From Faucicola osloensis_C (lineage in GTDB: Bacteria > Pseudomonadota > Gammaproteobacteria > Pseudomonadales > Moraxellaceae): a stretch of DNA of 64,000 nt. Where the stretch lies: contig JABAHL010000002.1 in assembly GCA_019353055.1 (NCBI GenBank), positions 124,001 through 188,000 on the forward strand, in the 5' to 3' direction. Positions 43,805 to 52,878 of this stretch are shown here, piece after piece. Position 1 is the first letter of the stretch. Every line of letters starts with the position of its first letter. A program made the translations under genes and the position numbers. The notes under the pieces were generated by a model. It was given only the letters and a program-made list of their open reading frames with translations. It was not told where the DNA came from and did not search any database.

Positions 43805-44018
43805 ATCGAAAATAGAAAATTTCAATATCAAATTTATTTACACTTGCTCAATCAATCACTCACAATAAGCGATTATTGCGCCATGAAGTTGATAAATTTA
43901 GTGTACTTAGTGGCGTACTTAGTTTAAAAAACTTATAGTTTAGCCATAAAATCTTAGCATTTACTAAAATAAAAAAATCCCATAAAGATGCTAAGGTTGA
44001 CTAGTTACGGTCAGCCTA

Positions 44019-45167
44019 TCAAGTCAAGCTGCTAAAATCTACTAAACAGTCTCGATTGATATCTTGAATTCGGTTTGCACTGGTCAATGTCATTGCCACG
44101 CGCATTTCTTTGTCTATCAAGTTGAGTAAATTGGTCACCCCAGCCTCACCATCGGCGGCTAACGCATAGACAAATGCACGTCCTAACATACATAAATCTG
44201 CCCCCAATGCCAACATTCTCACCACGTCTAAGCCATTACGGATACCCGAATCGACCAAGATTTTGATATCACCTTTAACAGCATCGGCAATTTTAGGTAG
44301 GGCAGTGGCAGTTGACATCACCCCATCAAGCTGACGTCCACCATGATTAGAAACCACGATACCATCAGCGCCAAAACGTACCGCATCTTTGGCGTCTTGT
44401 GGATCAAGAATACCTTTGATGACCATAGCGCCATCCCAAAAATCACGAATCCATTCTAAGTCTTTCCAAGAAATCGAGGGATCAAAGTTATTACCCAGCC
44501 AACCGATATAATCTTCCAAGCCAATCGCTTTACCAAGATATTTAGAAACATTACCCAAGTCATGCGGTCTACCCAGTAACCCCACGTCCATTGCCCATTG
44601 CGGATGGGTGCAGGCTTGTAGATAGCGACGCATGGCAGCATTGGGTCCACTCATGCCAGAGTGCGCATCGCGATATCTCGCCCCTGGGACAGGCATATCG
44701 ACGGTAAACACCAGCGTTGAGCAGCCTGCCGCTTTGGCACGCTCCAACACATTTTGCATAAACTTACGGTCACGCAACACATACAGCTGAAACCACATAG
44801 GGCGATTGATTTTTGGGGTCACTTCTTCGATAGGGCAGACTGATACCGTTGACATGGTAAATGGAATGCCTTTTTTATCAGCAGCCATGGCTGCTTGGAC
44901 TTCACCACGGCGAGCATACATCCCTGTCAAACCCACCGGCGAGAGCGCCACAGGTAAAGACAGCTGTTCACCAAAAATCTCAGTGGATAAATCAAGTTGC
45001 GTCATGTCTTTGAGTACGCGCTGACGTAAGGCAATACTTGATAAGTCTTCAACATTACGTTTTAGGGTGTATTCTGCATACGCGCCACCATCAATGTAGT
45101 GGAATAAAAAAGGGGGTAAACGGCGGCGAGCCGCCTCTCGGTAATCATTGGCAGAAGAAATAATCAT
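44019..45167 (-). CDS. lldD: L-lactate dehydrogenase (quinone/cytochrome type) LldD
   Basis: FMN-dependent, membrane-associated enzyme oxidising L-lactate to pyruvate with electrons to quinone. The 382-residue sequence shows the alpha-hydroxy-acid oxidase fold: IALRQRVLKDM, MWFQLYVLRDR, the active-site His in VVSNHGGRQLDG (His in SNHGGRQ) and the FMN-phosphate segment DSGIRNGLDVVRMLALGADLCMLGRAF. AGGGA precedes the ATG. It is the last gene of the lldP-lldR-lldD unit, 110 bases after lldR. The 110-base gap contains no obvious terminator, so read-through from the LldR-controlled promoter is expected. Confidence 0.96.
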   Translation of the reverse strand: MIISSANDYREAARRRLPPFLFHYIDGGAYAEYTLKRNVEDLSSIALRQRVLKDMTQLDLSTEIFGEQLSLPVALSPVGLTGMYARRGEVQAAMAADKKGIPFTMSTVSVCPIEEVTPKINRPMWFQLYVLRDRKFMQNVLERAKAAGCSTLVFTVDMPVPGARYRDAHSGMSGPNAAMRRYLQACTHPQWAMDVGLLGRPHDLGNVSKYLGKAIGLEDYIGWLGNNFDPSISWKDLEWIRDFWDGAMVIKGILDPQDAKDAVRFGADGIVVSNHGGRQLDGVMSTATALPKIADAVKGDIKILVDSGIRNGLDVVRMLALGADLCMLGRAFVYALAADGEAGVTNLLNLIDKEMRVAMTLTSANRIQDINRDCLVDFSSLT

Positions 45168-45277
45168 AATATCCCTATCTTAACTATGTTATTAATGGTA
45201 GAAATAGCCACGTGCATTCAAACCTGTTTACAATAAAATACGTTTATAAAATGCGCCTGAATTAACAGGCATCAGTA

Positions 45278-46051
45278 TTAAAAAACATCAGTGGCCAATC
45301 GGGAAACTCGCTGTCTGCGAGCCGTTGCCTCATCAATCTTGGCAACCTGTTTTATCACAAACTCAATATGCTCACCCACGGCTTTGCGAGCTAATTCACT
45401 ATCACGCGCGATAATTGCATTCATCATCGCCATATGCTGCGTGTGTAGGGTTTCAAAGCCATAATGCTCGGTGTAAATTTTTCGCCGAGCTAATACCACG
45501 TTATATCTCATTAGGTGAAAAACATTTTTCATCATCTGCAACAATACCGCATTTTGGGAGGCTTCGGCAATCGCTAAATGAAAATTGGCATCGGCAATAG
45601 CAGCTTGTTCGGTATCGCCATGCGCCTGACTATTTGCTAACTGCTCGTAGTAAAAGCGGATTTTTTCAATGTCTTGTTTGCTGGCGCGTTGGGCAGCGTA
45701 CCAGGCTGTACCGCCTTCTAGTACAATTCTTGCTTCTTGCACATCTAGACGATACAGTGGATCGGCATCCAATAAGGGGGTTAAGGTTCGTAATATGAGA
45801 TTATCAGACAGCGCTACAAGGGGTTGGTTCTGTCTGGTTTTTTGAACATCTTTGACAAACGTTCCCGACCCAATACGACTTTCGGTAATACCGACACTAT
45901 TCATCTGCTGTATCGCTTCACGCAGTGCGGTACGAGATACGCCTAGTCGCTCACACAAATGGCGCTCGGCAGGTAATCTATCGCCATTTTTTAGCCCTTC
46001 ACGGTCTATTAGCGAAATTAATTGTTCAATGACCTGCGTTGCAACCTTCAT
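45278..46051 (-). CDS. lldR: Lactate-responsive regulator LldR (GntR/FadR family)
   Basis: A 257-residue FadR-type GntR regulator. The winged helix spans LPAERHLCERLGVSRTALREAIQQMNSVGI with the RIGSGTFV wing, and the rest is the all-helical FCD effector domain with metal-ligand histidines. In E. coli LldR binds two TTGGTA-N-TACCAA-like operators around the lldP promoter and is released by L-lactate. Here both operators are present (47788-47800 and 47902-47914). It starts 13 bases after the lldP stop. Close match in gene order and operators supports the name. Confidence 0.93.
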   Translation of the reverse strand: MKVATQVIEQLISLIDREGLKNGDRLPAERHLCERLGVSRTALREAIQQMNSVGITESRIGSGTFVKDVQKTRQNQPLVALSDNLILRTLTPLLDADPLYRLDVQEARIVLEGGTAWYAAQRASKQDIEKIRFYYEQLANSQAHGDTEQAAIADANFHLAIAEASQNAVLLQMMKNVFHLMRYNVVLARRKIYTEHYGFETLHTQHMAMMNAIIARDSELARKAVGEHIEFVIKQVAKIDEATARRQRVSRLATDVF

Positions 46052-46064
46052 ACCTTACCCATCA

Positions 46065-47768
46065 TTATCCGTGTGGAATCATCCAAGGCACGACATACGC
46101 TTGTAGCGTGATGAGCACGCCCATCATAATGGTAAAAATAATACTATGTTTGACGGTAAATCTGAACAAATCTGACTCTTTACCCACCAAACCTGTAGCG
46201 GCACAGGCAATGGCAATGGATTGCGGGGAAATCATTTTACCGGTCACCCCACCCGAGGTATTCGCTGCCACTAACAACACCTCAGGCACACCAATTTGCC
46301 GAGCGGTGGTGGCTTGAAGGGCGGCAAATAACGCATTGGCTGACGTGTCTGAGCCTGTCAAAAATACCCCTAACCAACCCAAAAATGGTGAAAAGAAGGT
46401 AAAAGCTTTGCCCGTGTGTGCCAATGCTAACGCTAAGGTAGCAGACAACCCCGAATAATTGGCGATAAACGCAAATGCTAACACCATACCAATAGAATAA
46501 ATCGGGGTGCGTAGCTCATTAATGGTTTCGCCAAACGTCGATAACGCTTGTTTGGGACGCATTTTTAGCATCACGATGGAGATAATCGCCGCTAACATGA
46601 TGGCAGTACCTGTTGCTGAGAACCAATCAAATTTATAAATGGCCGCATAGTCGGTAATTTTGGTGACGACTGGGGGCAGTTTTTGTACTGCATTGTGCAA
46701 ATACGGCACATTGATACTCATCACCATATCGACCAACGCTCCATCAGGATGACCATCTTTGCCTTTGACAAACAAATCTTTAAACGGCTTAATGCTCCAT
46801 AACGATACCATTGCGGTCAAAATCACAAACGGCATCCAAGCTTTGATGATTTGAGCGGGTGAGTAATGGGTGGTTGGCAACGGTGCTGATACGCTTGTGT
46901 TATCACCCATCTGATTTTTGCCATCGACTTGATTTTCAAAACGGAATATGTGCTTGGGCTGCCACACTTTAAATAGCAACGTCAAACTGACTAACGAGGC
47001 AATAGCAGCGGTAATATCAGGCAACTCAGGTCCAATGTAGTTTGAGGTCAAAAACTGCGCAATGGCAAATGACCCACCACCGACCACAATCGCTGGGAAG
47101 GTTTCACGAACCCCGCGCCATCCGTCCATAATCGCCATAATCCACACTAACACAATAGGCACAATAAAAGGCAACTGGCGTCCAACCATTTGGCTGATGG
47201 CATGGGTTTCTACCCCAGACACTTGTCCTGCCACGATGATTGGAATTCCCATCGCGCCAAAGGCAACAGGGGCCGTATTGACGATTAGGCAAAGTCCAGC
47301 GGCATACAAAGGCTTAAACCCTAATCCGACCAATAACGCTGCTGTGATAGCTACAGGTGCGCCAAAACCTGCTGCGCCCTCCAAAAAAGTACCAAAGGCA
47401 AACCCGACCAGTAACATCTGTAACCGTTGGTCTTCGGTCAGCGATAAAATACTAGAGCGGATAATATCAAATTGCCCTGTTTTTACCGTGACTTTGTATA
47501 AAAATACTGCCCCGATAATAATCCAGGCGATGGGCCAAAGCCCATAGAAGAATCCATAAATCGCGGATGATAGCGCTAACGTTACCGGCATTTGATATGA
47601 AAATAGGGCAACAAGCAGCGCCAAAACAACGGTGATGGTGCCTGCGACACTACCTTTTAAGCGAAACACCGCCAAGGCTAGAAAAAAGAAGATAATTGGG
47701 ATGAGGGCAATGGCACTTGAAAGCCAAATATTACCCATGGGATCATAAATTTGTTGCCAATGTTGCAT
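46065..47768 (-). CDS. lldP: L-lactate permease LldP
   Basis: Inner-membrane lactate:proton symporter (LctP family) with about 12-13 hydrophobic segments. Sequence follows E. coli LldP closely: QQ-YDP-GNIWLSS, VKTGQFDIIRSSIL, GAAGFGAPVAITAALLVGLG, VAFGAMGIPI and the C-terminal VGKESDLFRFT. The start is placed at the ATG 47768 (MQHWQQIYDP), matching the E. coli N-terminus (MNLWQQNYDP), with GGAGG lying just upstream; the frame also contains an ATG at 47780 which overlaps the ribosome binding site. It is first in the lldPRD unit and the repressor site lies just before it. It may also carry D-lactate, glycolate or related acids. Confidence 0.96.
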   Translation of the reverse strand: MQHWQQIYDPMGNIWLSSAIALIPIIFFFLALAVFRLKGSVAGTITVVLALLVALFSYQMPVTLALSSAIYGFFYGLWPIAWIIIGAVFLYKVTVKTGQFDIIRSSILSLTEDQRLQMLLVGFAFGTFLEGAAGFGAPVAITAALLVGLGFKPLYAAGLCLIVNTAPVAFGAMGIPIIVAGQVSGVETHAISQMVGRQLPFIVPIVLVWIMAIMDGWRGVRETFPAIVVGGGSFAIAQFLTSNYIGPELPDITAAIASLVSLTLLFKVWQPKHIFRFENQVDGKNQMGDNTSVSAPLPTTHYSPAQIIKAWMPFVILTAMVSLWSIKPFKDLFVKGKDGHPDGALVDMVMSINVPYLHNAVQKLPPVVTKITDYAAIYKFDWFSATGTAIMLAAIISIVMLKMRPKQALSTFGETINELRTPIYSIGMVLAFAFIANYSGLSATLALALAHTGKAFTFFSPFLGWLGVFLTGSDTSANALFAALQATTARQIGVPEVLLVAANTSGGVTGKMISPQSIAIACAATGLVGKESDLFRFTVKHSIIFTIMMGVLITLQAYVVPWMIPHG

Positions 47769-47787
47769 CATTTCCTCCATGAAATAA

Positions 47788-47800
47788 TTGGTATTACCAA
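47788..47800. promoter_or_regulatory. LldR operator, promoter-proximal
   Basis: TTGGTA-T-TACCAA, a perfect 6-bp dyad just upstream of lldP, matching the E. coli LldR operator pattern. It lies about 22-34 bases past the predicted transcription start. Confidence 0.82.
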
Positions 47801-47828
47801 AATAGTCTGAGTGTCAATAATTGGTTAA

Positions 47829-47857
47829 ATAATAAAGAAAATTATGCTTTAATTCAA
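47829..47857 (-). promoter_or_regulatory. lldP promoter
   Basis: On the minus strand TTGAAT (47857-47852) and TATTAT (47834-47829) are separated by 17 bp. The pair sits between the two LldR operators. Confidence 0.65.
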
Positions 47858-47901
47858 TTGAATTTTAAAAAAACAGCGATATTTTTTAGGTTTTTTGTAA
47901 A

Positions 47902-47914
47902 TTGGTAATACCAG
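47902..47914. promoter_or_regulatory. LldR operator, distal
   Basis: TTGGTA-A-TACCAG, one base off a perfect dyad. Its centre lies 114 bp from the proximal operator with the promoter between, the layout that allows repression through DNA looping in E. coli lldPRD. Confidence 0.78.
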
Positions 47915-48312
47915 TTTGTGGTAGTAATGTGATTTATTGTGTAGATAGATACAAAAAAGCTTGGTGTTGAAGTCAGCAGAGTTTCAAGTTTTTACTGTCA
48001 GGGTGCGTGATGAAAGCTACCCAATTTTTTGCTGTATCATTGACAGCATAAGCCATGAGGGACTTAGCGCAAGTAACGTGCTTTATTTTTTCAAAATACA
48101 TCAACTAGAATAACTTTTTGACTAAGGTAGGTTAATAGTAGGTAGAGCGCATTGGACGACTAAATTAAAATCAAGTCATAGTGATTTTATAAGAATATAT
48201 TTTATAAAAATATATTAGTACATCTTATCTAGTTGTAATGATGACAAAAAACTAGGCGTACGAATAAAATTACTATATACCCTAACCATAAAAGATTAAA
48301 AGGAATTTAATC
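47915..48312. other. Intergenic region between lld operators and iron alcohol dehydrogenase
   Basis: No gene is seen. It contains a 15-bp tandem repeat (48187-48216, TTATAA(G/A)AATATATT) and a Shine-Dalgarno AAAAGGAA before the next start. The promoter of the dehydrogenase gene presumably lies here but was not resolved. Confidence 0.5.
48187..48216. repeat. 15-bp tandem repeat
   Basis: TTATAAGAATATATT and TTATAAAAATATATT are adjacent and differ at one base. They lie about 100 bases upstream of the iron-dependent alcohol dehydrogenase start. Confidence 0.75.
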
Positions 48313-49485
48313 ATGGCTTATAAGCAAATCTCCGATCAAACCAGTGGCTTTTTTATTCCCTGCGTATCATTATTTGGACCTGGCTGTGTCAAAGAAGTAG
48401 GCTCAAAAGCCAAAGATCTAGGTGCTAAAAAAGCGCTAATTGTAACTGACCAAGGGCTGAACAAAGCAGGTGTTCCAGACATTATCATTAAACATTTAAG
48501 CGAACAAGGTATTGATAGCTACGTATTTGCAGGCGCAGAGCCAAATCCAACTGACAAAAATGTCCACGATGGCGTCACAGCGTATCAGGATAACGGCTGT
48601 GATTTTATCATCTCATTGGGTGGCGGTTCGTCACATGACTGTGCAAAAGGGATTGGTCTAGTGACGGCAGGCGGTGGTCATATCCGTGACTATGAAGGTA
48701 TTGATAAAAGTAAAGTGCCAATGACACCATTGATTGCTATCAATACCACGGCAGGTACAGCATCAGAGATGACACGTTTTTGTATTATCACCAATACCGA
48801 TACCCACGTCAAAATGGCGATTATAGATTGGCGTTGTACACCACTCATTGCTATTAATGACCCTCGACTAATGACTGCTAAACCTGCATCTTTAACTGCG
48901 GCAACGGGTATGGATGCGCTAACCCATGCGGTAGAGGCGTATGTATCGACTGCTGCAAATCCGATTACAGATGCTTGTGCTGAAAAAGCCATACGAATGA
49001 TTCAACAATGGCTGCGTCAAGCAGTAGCAAATGGCGAAAACATTGAAGCGCGTGAGGCTATGAGCTACGCCCAATACTTAGCAGGCATGGCGTTTAATAA
49101 TGCCTCGCTAGGTTATGTGCATGCGATGGCGCACCAGTTAGGTGGATTCTACAATCTGCCACACGGTGTCTGTAATGCGATTTTGTTACCGCACGTCTGT
49201 GAATTTAACCTGATTTCAACACCTGAGCGTTATGCAGATATTGCACAATTTATGGGCATTGATATCAAAGGCATGACTCGAGAAGAAGCAGGTAAGGCAG
49301 GCATCAATGCAATTCGTGAGCTATCCCAATCGATAGGTATTCCTAAGGGACTTACTGAACTTGGTGTTAAACAAGAAGACCTTGCCATCATGGCAACCAA
49401 TGCCCAAAACGATGCTTGTATGCTCACCAACCCACGTAAGGCAAATCATGAACAGGTCGTAGCAATCTTCGCAGCTGCCATGTAA
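48313..49485 (+). CDS. Iron-containing (group III) alcohol dehydrogenase
   Basis: A 390-residue iron-type alcohol dehydrogenase. The NAD-binding GGGSSHDCAKG, the conserved TTAGTASEMTRFCII and metal-ligand pattern GMDALTHAVEAYVS, HAMAHQLGGFYNLPHG and NAILLPHVCEFN are in place (three His and one Asp of the metal site). Members oxidise primary alcohols such as ethanol or 1,3-diols or reduce aldehydes. AAAAGGAA precedes the ATG. It is divergent from lldP and followed by a hairpin terminator. Together with the ExaC-type aldehyde dehydrogenase it could convert ethanol to acetate; substrate not fixed by sequence. Confidence 0.92.
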   Translation: MAYKQISDQTSGFFIPCVSLFGPGCVKEVGSKAKDLGAKKALIVTDQGLNKAGVPDIIIKHLSEQGIDSYVFAGAEPNPTDKNVHDGVTAYQDNGCDFIISLGGGSSHDCAKGIGLVTAGGGHIRDYEGIDKSKVPMTPLIAINTTAGTASEMTRFCIITNTDTHVKMAIIDWRCTPLIAINDPRLMTAKPASLTAATGMDALTHAVEAYVSTAANPITDACAEKAIRMIQQWLRQAVANGENIEAREAMSYAQYLAGMAFNNASLGYVHAMAHQLGGFYNLPHGVCNAILLPHVCEFNLISTPERYADIAQFMGIDIKGMTREEAGKAGINAIRELSQSIGIPKGLTELGVKQEDLAIMATNAQNDACMLTNPRKANHEQVVAIFAAAM

Positions 49486-49521
49486 TCATCTAACATCAAA
49501 CTAAAACATACTCACAGCAGT

Positions 49522-49550
49522 AAAAAAGGGGACTTTAATAGTCTCCTTTT
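49522..49550 (+). terminator. Terminator of the iron alcohol dehydrogenase gene
   Basis: AAAAGGGGACT pairs with AGTCTCCTTTT around TTAAT, with one G-U pair. The T run is four bases. Confidence 0.75.
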
Positions 49551-49618
49551 ACATTGAGCGCTGATACAAAGCGCATGAATTTTTGCGTCAATTGATTAAA
49601 ATATAGTAGAATAAAGGG

Positions 49619-49888
49619 ATGAAACAAAAAGTCATCACTCGCTTAGACCACTGCCAATGCTTACGGGTAACCCAAGAAAGCTACCCACTTAGCCACTATG
49701 CCAAGCCTCATCTAATACAAAATCTGGTAGCACAAATCAGCGATAACCGCATCTACAATCTAGCCACCGATGGTAAACGCACACTTGACCATCTTAACGC
49801 TATGCTTAGCCCTACTATCGAACACAATCCTATCTTTGATAAAACCAGACCAGTTCAACTATCGAAAATTCAATACAATCGCCAATAA
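49619..49888 (+). CDS. Small hypothetical protein
   Basis: An 89-residue frame that I do not recognise. It begins MKQKVITRLDHCQCLRV, has a His/Cys-containing N-terminal part and a helical middle (LIQNLVAQISDN, then LDHLNAML), and ends QYNRQ. A purine-rich AAAGGG lies immediately before the ATG but is too close for a good ribosome binding site. It sits between the iron alcohol dehydrogenase terminator and dld, 50 bases before the D-lactate dehydrogenase start. It might be a small gene, a leader, or a chance open frame. Confidence 0.35.
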   Translation: MKQKVITRLDHCQCLRVTQESYPLSHYAKPHLIQNLVAQISDNRIYNLATDGKRTLDHLNAMLSPTIEHNPIFDKTRPVQLSKIQYNRQ

Positions 49889-49938
49889 AACCTCATGACT
49901 CATTTAAACAATAAGTTTAATCAATAAGGATATTTATC

Positions 49939-51642
49939 ATGTTAAAACAGTATAAGCCGACACTCGATAAGTTAACGAAGATCGTAGGGAAGTCTCATGT
50001 ACTCATCGATGAACAAGATACCCGTCATTACCGACAAGGCATACGTTTTGGTGAGGGAAAAGTGTTGGCTGTGGTATGTCCAGGTACTTTACTTGAGCAG
50101 TGGCAGGCACTACAAACAATTATTGAGGCAGATTGTGTGGTAATTATGCAAGCTGCCAATACAGGATTGACAGGCGGCTCTACACCTTATGGTGATGACT
50201 ATGATCGTCCAGTCATCATTATGAGTACTCGGCGTCTACAAGGCATCCAAGTGATTTTAGATGGCAAACAAGTCGTGTGTTTACCTGGCGCAACTTTGGA
50301 TAATCTTGAGCGTACTTTAAAGCCTTATAATCGTGAACCGCATTCTGTGATTGGGTCATCATGTATTGGCGCTTCAGTTTTAGGTGGGGTGTGCAACAAC
50401 TCAGGCGGCGCGCTGGTACGTCGTGGACCTGCTTATACTGAAATGGCGTTGTATGCCCGTGTCAATGAATCGGGTGAGTTAGAATTGATTAATCATTTAG
50501 GTATTGATTTAGGTAACACGGCCGAAGAAATACTCACCAGACTGCAAACACAAGACTATGAAACCGGTCAGATAACCACGCAAACCACTCAGCTGGCATC
50601 AGACAATCGTTACGCGCATGACGTTAAACAAGTCGATGCAGACAGTCCTGCTAGATTCAATGCCGATCCGACACGATTATATGAAGCATCGGGTTCAGCG
50701 GGTAAAGTCTGTGTGTTTGCGGTACGACTCGACACCTTTGAAAAAGTTGAGAGTAAGGTTTTTTATATTGGCTCAAATGACCATGATGACTTAACGGCGA
50801 TACGTCGTTATTTACTGACATCACTACCTAGCTTGCCGATTGCTGGGGAATATATTCATCGTGATGCCTTTAGTATTGGTGCAAAGTATGGCAAAGATAC
50901 TTTCTTGTTTATTGAACGTTTTGGCACGGTGAATATACCCAGAGCATTAGCCCTCAAAGATCGCATTGATGGGTGGTTAGAGAAAATAAAGATACGGGGT
51001 CTGACTGATCAAATTTTACAAGCCATCACTTTTTTCTTACCCAATCATTTACCGCGGCGCATGCTAGCGTTTCATCAGCGTTTTGAGCATCATTTGATTC
51101 TACGAGTAGATGAGCAAAGCGCAGAACAGACAGAGCAGTTTTTAAATGAGTATTTTGCCGTTCATTCTACTGGCTCGTATTTTGCCTGTACGGAGGAAGA
51201 AGGTCGCAAAGCTTTCTTACACCGTTTTGCTGTTGCTGGGGCGGCGATACGATATCGTGATACCCACCGAGCAGAGGTTGAGGATATTGTGGCATTGGAT
51301 ATTGCGTTACGACGTAACGATAGAGAATGGGTAGAAAAAATCCCCGCAGATCTCGAACAACATATGTTACATAAATTATATTATGGGCACTTTTTTTGTC
51401 ATGTATTTCACCAAGATTATATTGTCAAAAAAGGCACTAATCCACTGGATATTGAACATCAGATGTGGCAGCTGCTAGACGAGCGTAGGGCAGAATATCC
51501 CGCAGAACACAATGTGGGTCATTTATATGTTGCTAAGCCAGCATTAGCCAATTTTCATCGCAAGCTAGATCCTACCAACACCTTTAATGTGGGGATTGGT
51601 CACACTTCAAAGTTAAAATATTGGCGCAAACCTAACGTATGA
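49939..51642 (+). CDS. dld: D-lactate dehydrogenase (quinone) Dld
   Basis: Respiratory, FAD-dependent, peripheral membrane enzyme that oxidises D-lactate to pyruvate. At 567 residues it matches E. coli Dld (571). The FAD-binding domain shows VVIMQAANTGLTGGSTPYG, GSSCIGASVLGGVCNNSGGALVRRGPAYTEMALYA, and the C-terminal half has the membrane-binding domain with clustered Arg/Lys/His and HNVGHLYVAKPALANFHRKLDPTNTFNVGIG. AAGGA precedes the ATG. It follows the iron alcohol dehydrogenase and a small frame, and lies in the same neighbourhood as lldPRD, giving both lactate stereoisomers a route to pyruvate. Confidence 0.96.
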   Translation: MLKQYKPTLDKLTKIVGKSHVLIDEQDTRHYRQGIRFGEGKVLAVVCPGTLLEQWQALQTIIEADCVVIMQAANTGLTGGSTPYGDDYDRPVIIMSTRRLQGIQVILDGKQVVCLPGATLDNLERTLKPYNREPHSVIGSSCIGASVLGGVCNNSGGALVRRGPAYTEMALYARVNESGELELINHLGIDLGNTAEEILTRLQTQDYETGQITTQTTQLASDNRYAHDVKQVDADSPARFNADPTRLYEASGSAGKVCVFAVRLDTFEKVESKVFYIGSNDHDDLTAIRRYLLTSLPSLPIAGEYIHRDAFSIGAKYGKDTFLFIERFGTVNIPRALALKDRIDGWLEKIKIRGLTDQILQAITFFLPNHLPRRMLAFHQRFEHHLILRVDEQSAEQTEQFLNEYFAVHSTGSYFACTEEEGRKAFLHRFAVAGAAIRYRDTHRAEVEDIVALDIALRRNDREWVEKIPADLEQHMLHKLYYGHFFCHVFHQDYIVKKGTNPLDIEHQMWQLLDERRAEYPAEHNVGHLYVAKPALANFHRKLDPTNTFNVGIGHTSKLKYWRKPNV

Positions 51643-51869
51643 CGACATTTAACTAGATAAGCATAATTAGGTAAGCATCCGACCATCAGGGCAATCGCAC
51701 TATAAAATTTTACCGAACAGTAACTGCTCAAGATAAACTGTTCCAGATAAAATTTTTAAGATAAGCGTTATTTTGCGATGCCCCGATTTTACGATGTTGA
51801 ACAGACGGTTTAACATCGACATTACCATTTTTTGTTTGCTGTCAGATAGTGGGTAAGGTCTATCCCCAA

Positions 51870-52721
51870 TTAAACCAATCCAAGCGCTTCAATCAGTTGT
51901 TTATTTGGGCTGACTTGGTTCATGCTGTAAAAATGCATTGACGGCACGCCTTCGGCAATCAAACGCTCACATAGATTGATCATCACTTCAAACCCAAATT
52001 GACGAATGGCTTTTTTGTCATCGCCATAATCGGCAAGCTGTTTACGGATAAAACGTGGAATATCTGCCCCACACCCATCAGCAAACCGAATCAAATTTGA
52101 CGCATTGGTGATGGGCATAATGCCTGCGATAATCGGAAACTCATCTTGTGTCACCCCTTTTTTGGCAAGAGCATCACGCAGATATAGATAGCTGTCAGCG
52201 TTGTAGAAAAACTGGGTAATCGCTTCAGTCGCGCCTGCATGGTATTTATTGAGCAAGTTTTGGATATCGGCATCAAAGCTTTTGGCTTGCGGGTGCATTT
52301 CTGGATAAGCAGCGACTTTGATACGAAAATAATCACCGCTATGCTCGCGTATGTATTTAACCAAATCGACAGCAAACGGCAGCTCGCCAAGACCCACCAT
52401 ACCCGATGGCAAATCACCGCGCAACGCCACCAAGCGATTAATGCCTAACGATTTATAATAATCCAATAACTCGCCAATTTTGGCTTTATCATCGCCAATG
52501 CAGGATAAATGCGGAGTGATAGGCGTGTCACTTTTTTCACTCAGTGCCTTAACGATACCTAAGGTGCGCTCACGGGTTGACCCACCTGCGCCATACGTGA
52601 CGCTAAAATATTGAGGTTTTAAAGCATTTAATTCATCAAAGGTTGCCAATAATTTGGTTTGACCGTCATCGGTCTTGGTGGGGAAAAACTCAAAAGAAAA
52701 CGGCGTTGTCATGGTGGTCAT
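51870..52721 (-). CDS. metF: Methylenetetrahydrofolate reductase MetF
   Basis: FAD enzyme reducing 5,10-methylene- to 5-methyl-tetrahydrofolate for methionine synthesis. TIM-barrel protein; motifs include FSFEFFPTKTDDG (catalytic Glu), PQYFSVTYGAGGSTRERT, LVALRGDLPSG and AAYPEMHPQAK, with GATEAITQFFYNADSY and a C-terminal FYSMNQ. The start is placed at ATG 52721 (MTTMTTPFSFEFF), giving 283 residues; a frame extension to 52754 adds hydrophobic residues without a ribosome binding site. It lies downstream of ahcY, 157 bases away and separated by a hairpin terminator; both serve the activated-methyl cycle. Confidence 0.95.
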   Translation of the reverse strand: MTTMTTPFSFEFFPTKTDDGQTKLLATFDELNALKPQYFSVTYGAGGSTRERTLGIVKALSEKSDTPITPHLSCIGDDKAKIGELLDYYKSLGINRLVALRGDLPSGMVGLGELPFAVDLVKYIREHSGDYFRIKVAAYPEMHPQAKSFDADIQNLLNKYHAGATEAITQFFYNADSYLYLRDALAKKGVTQDEFPIIAGIMPITNASNLIRFADGCGADIPRFIRKQLADYGDDKKAIRQFGFEVMINLCERLIAEGVPSMHFYSMNQVSPNKQLIEALGLV

Positions 52722-52816
52722 GAAAGTATCCAAAATGATAAAAAATACCACCATTATAACGGGTAAAACAGTAAAAAAATTGAATTTTTTGGCATAAACA
52801 GTGAGTTAAACTGCAT

Positions 52817-52844
52817 AAAAAAGTCATGCACATTGACATGACTT
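52817..52844 (-). terminator. Terminator of ahcY
   Basis: AAGTCATG (52821-52828) pairs with CATGACTT (52837-52844). The A run at 52817-52822 becomes the T tract leftward. Confidence 0.8.
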
Positions 52845-52878
52845 CGATTGAACCTTTAACAAATAGTATTTTTAGCTA

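Noticed and set aside
47062..47547. Plus-strand frame of 161 codons inside lldP
   Set aside because: Antisense to a well-conserved transporter; low-complexity composition and no start signals.
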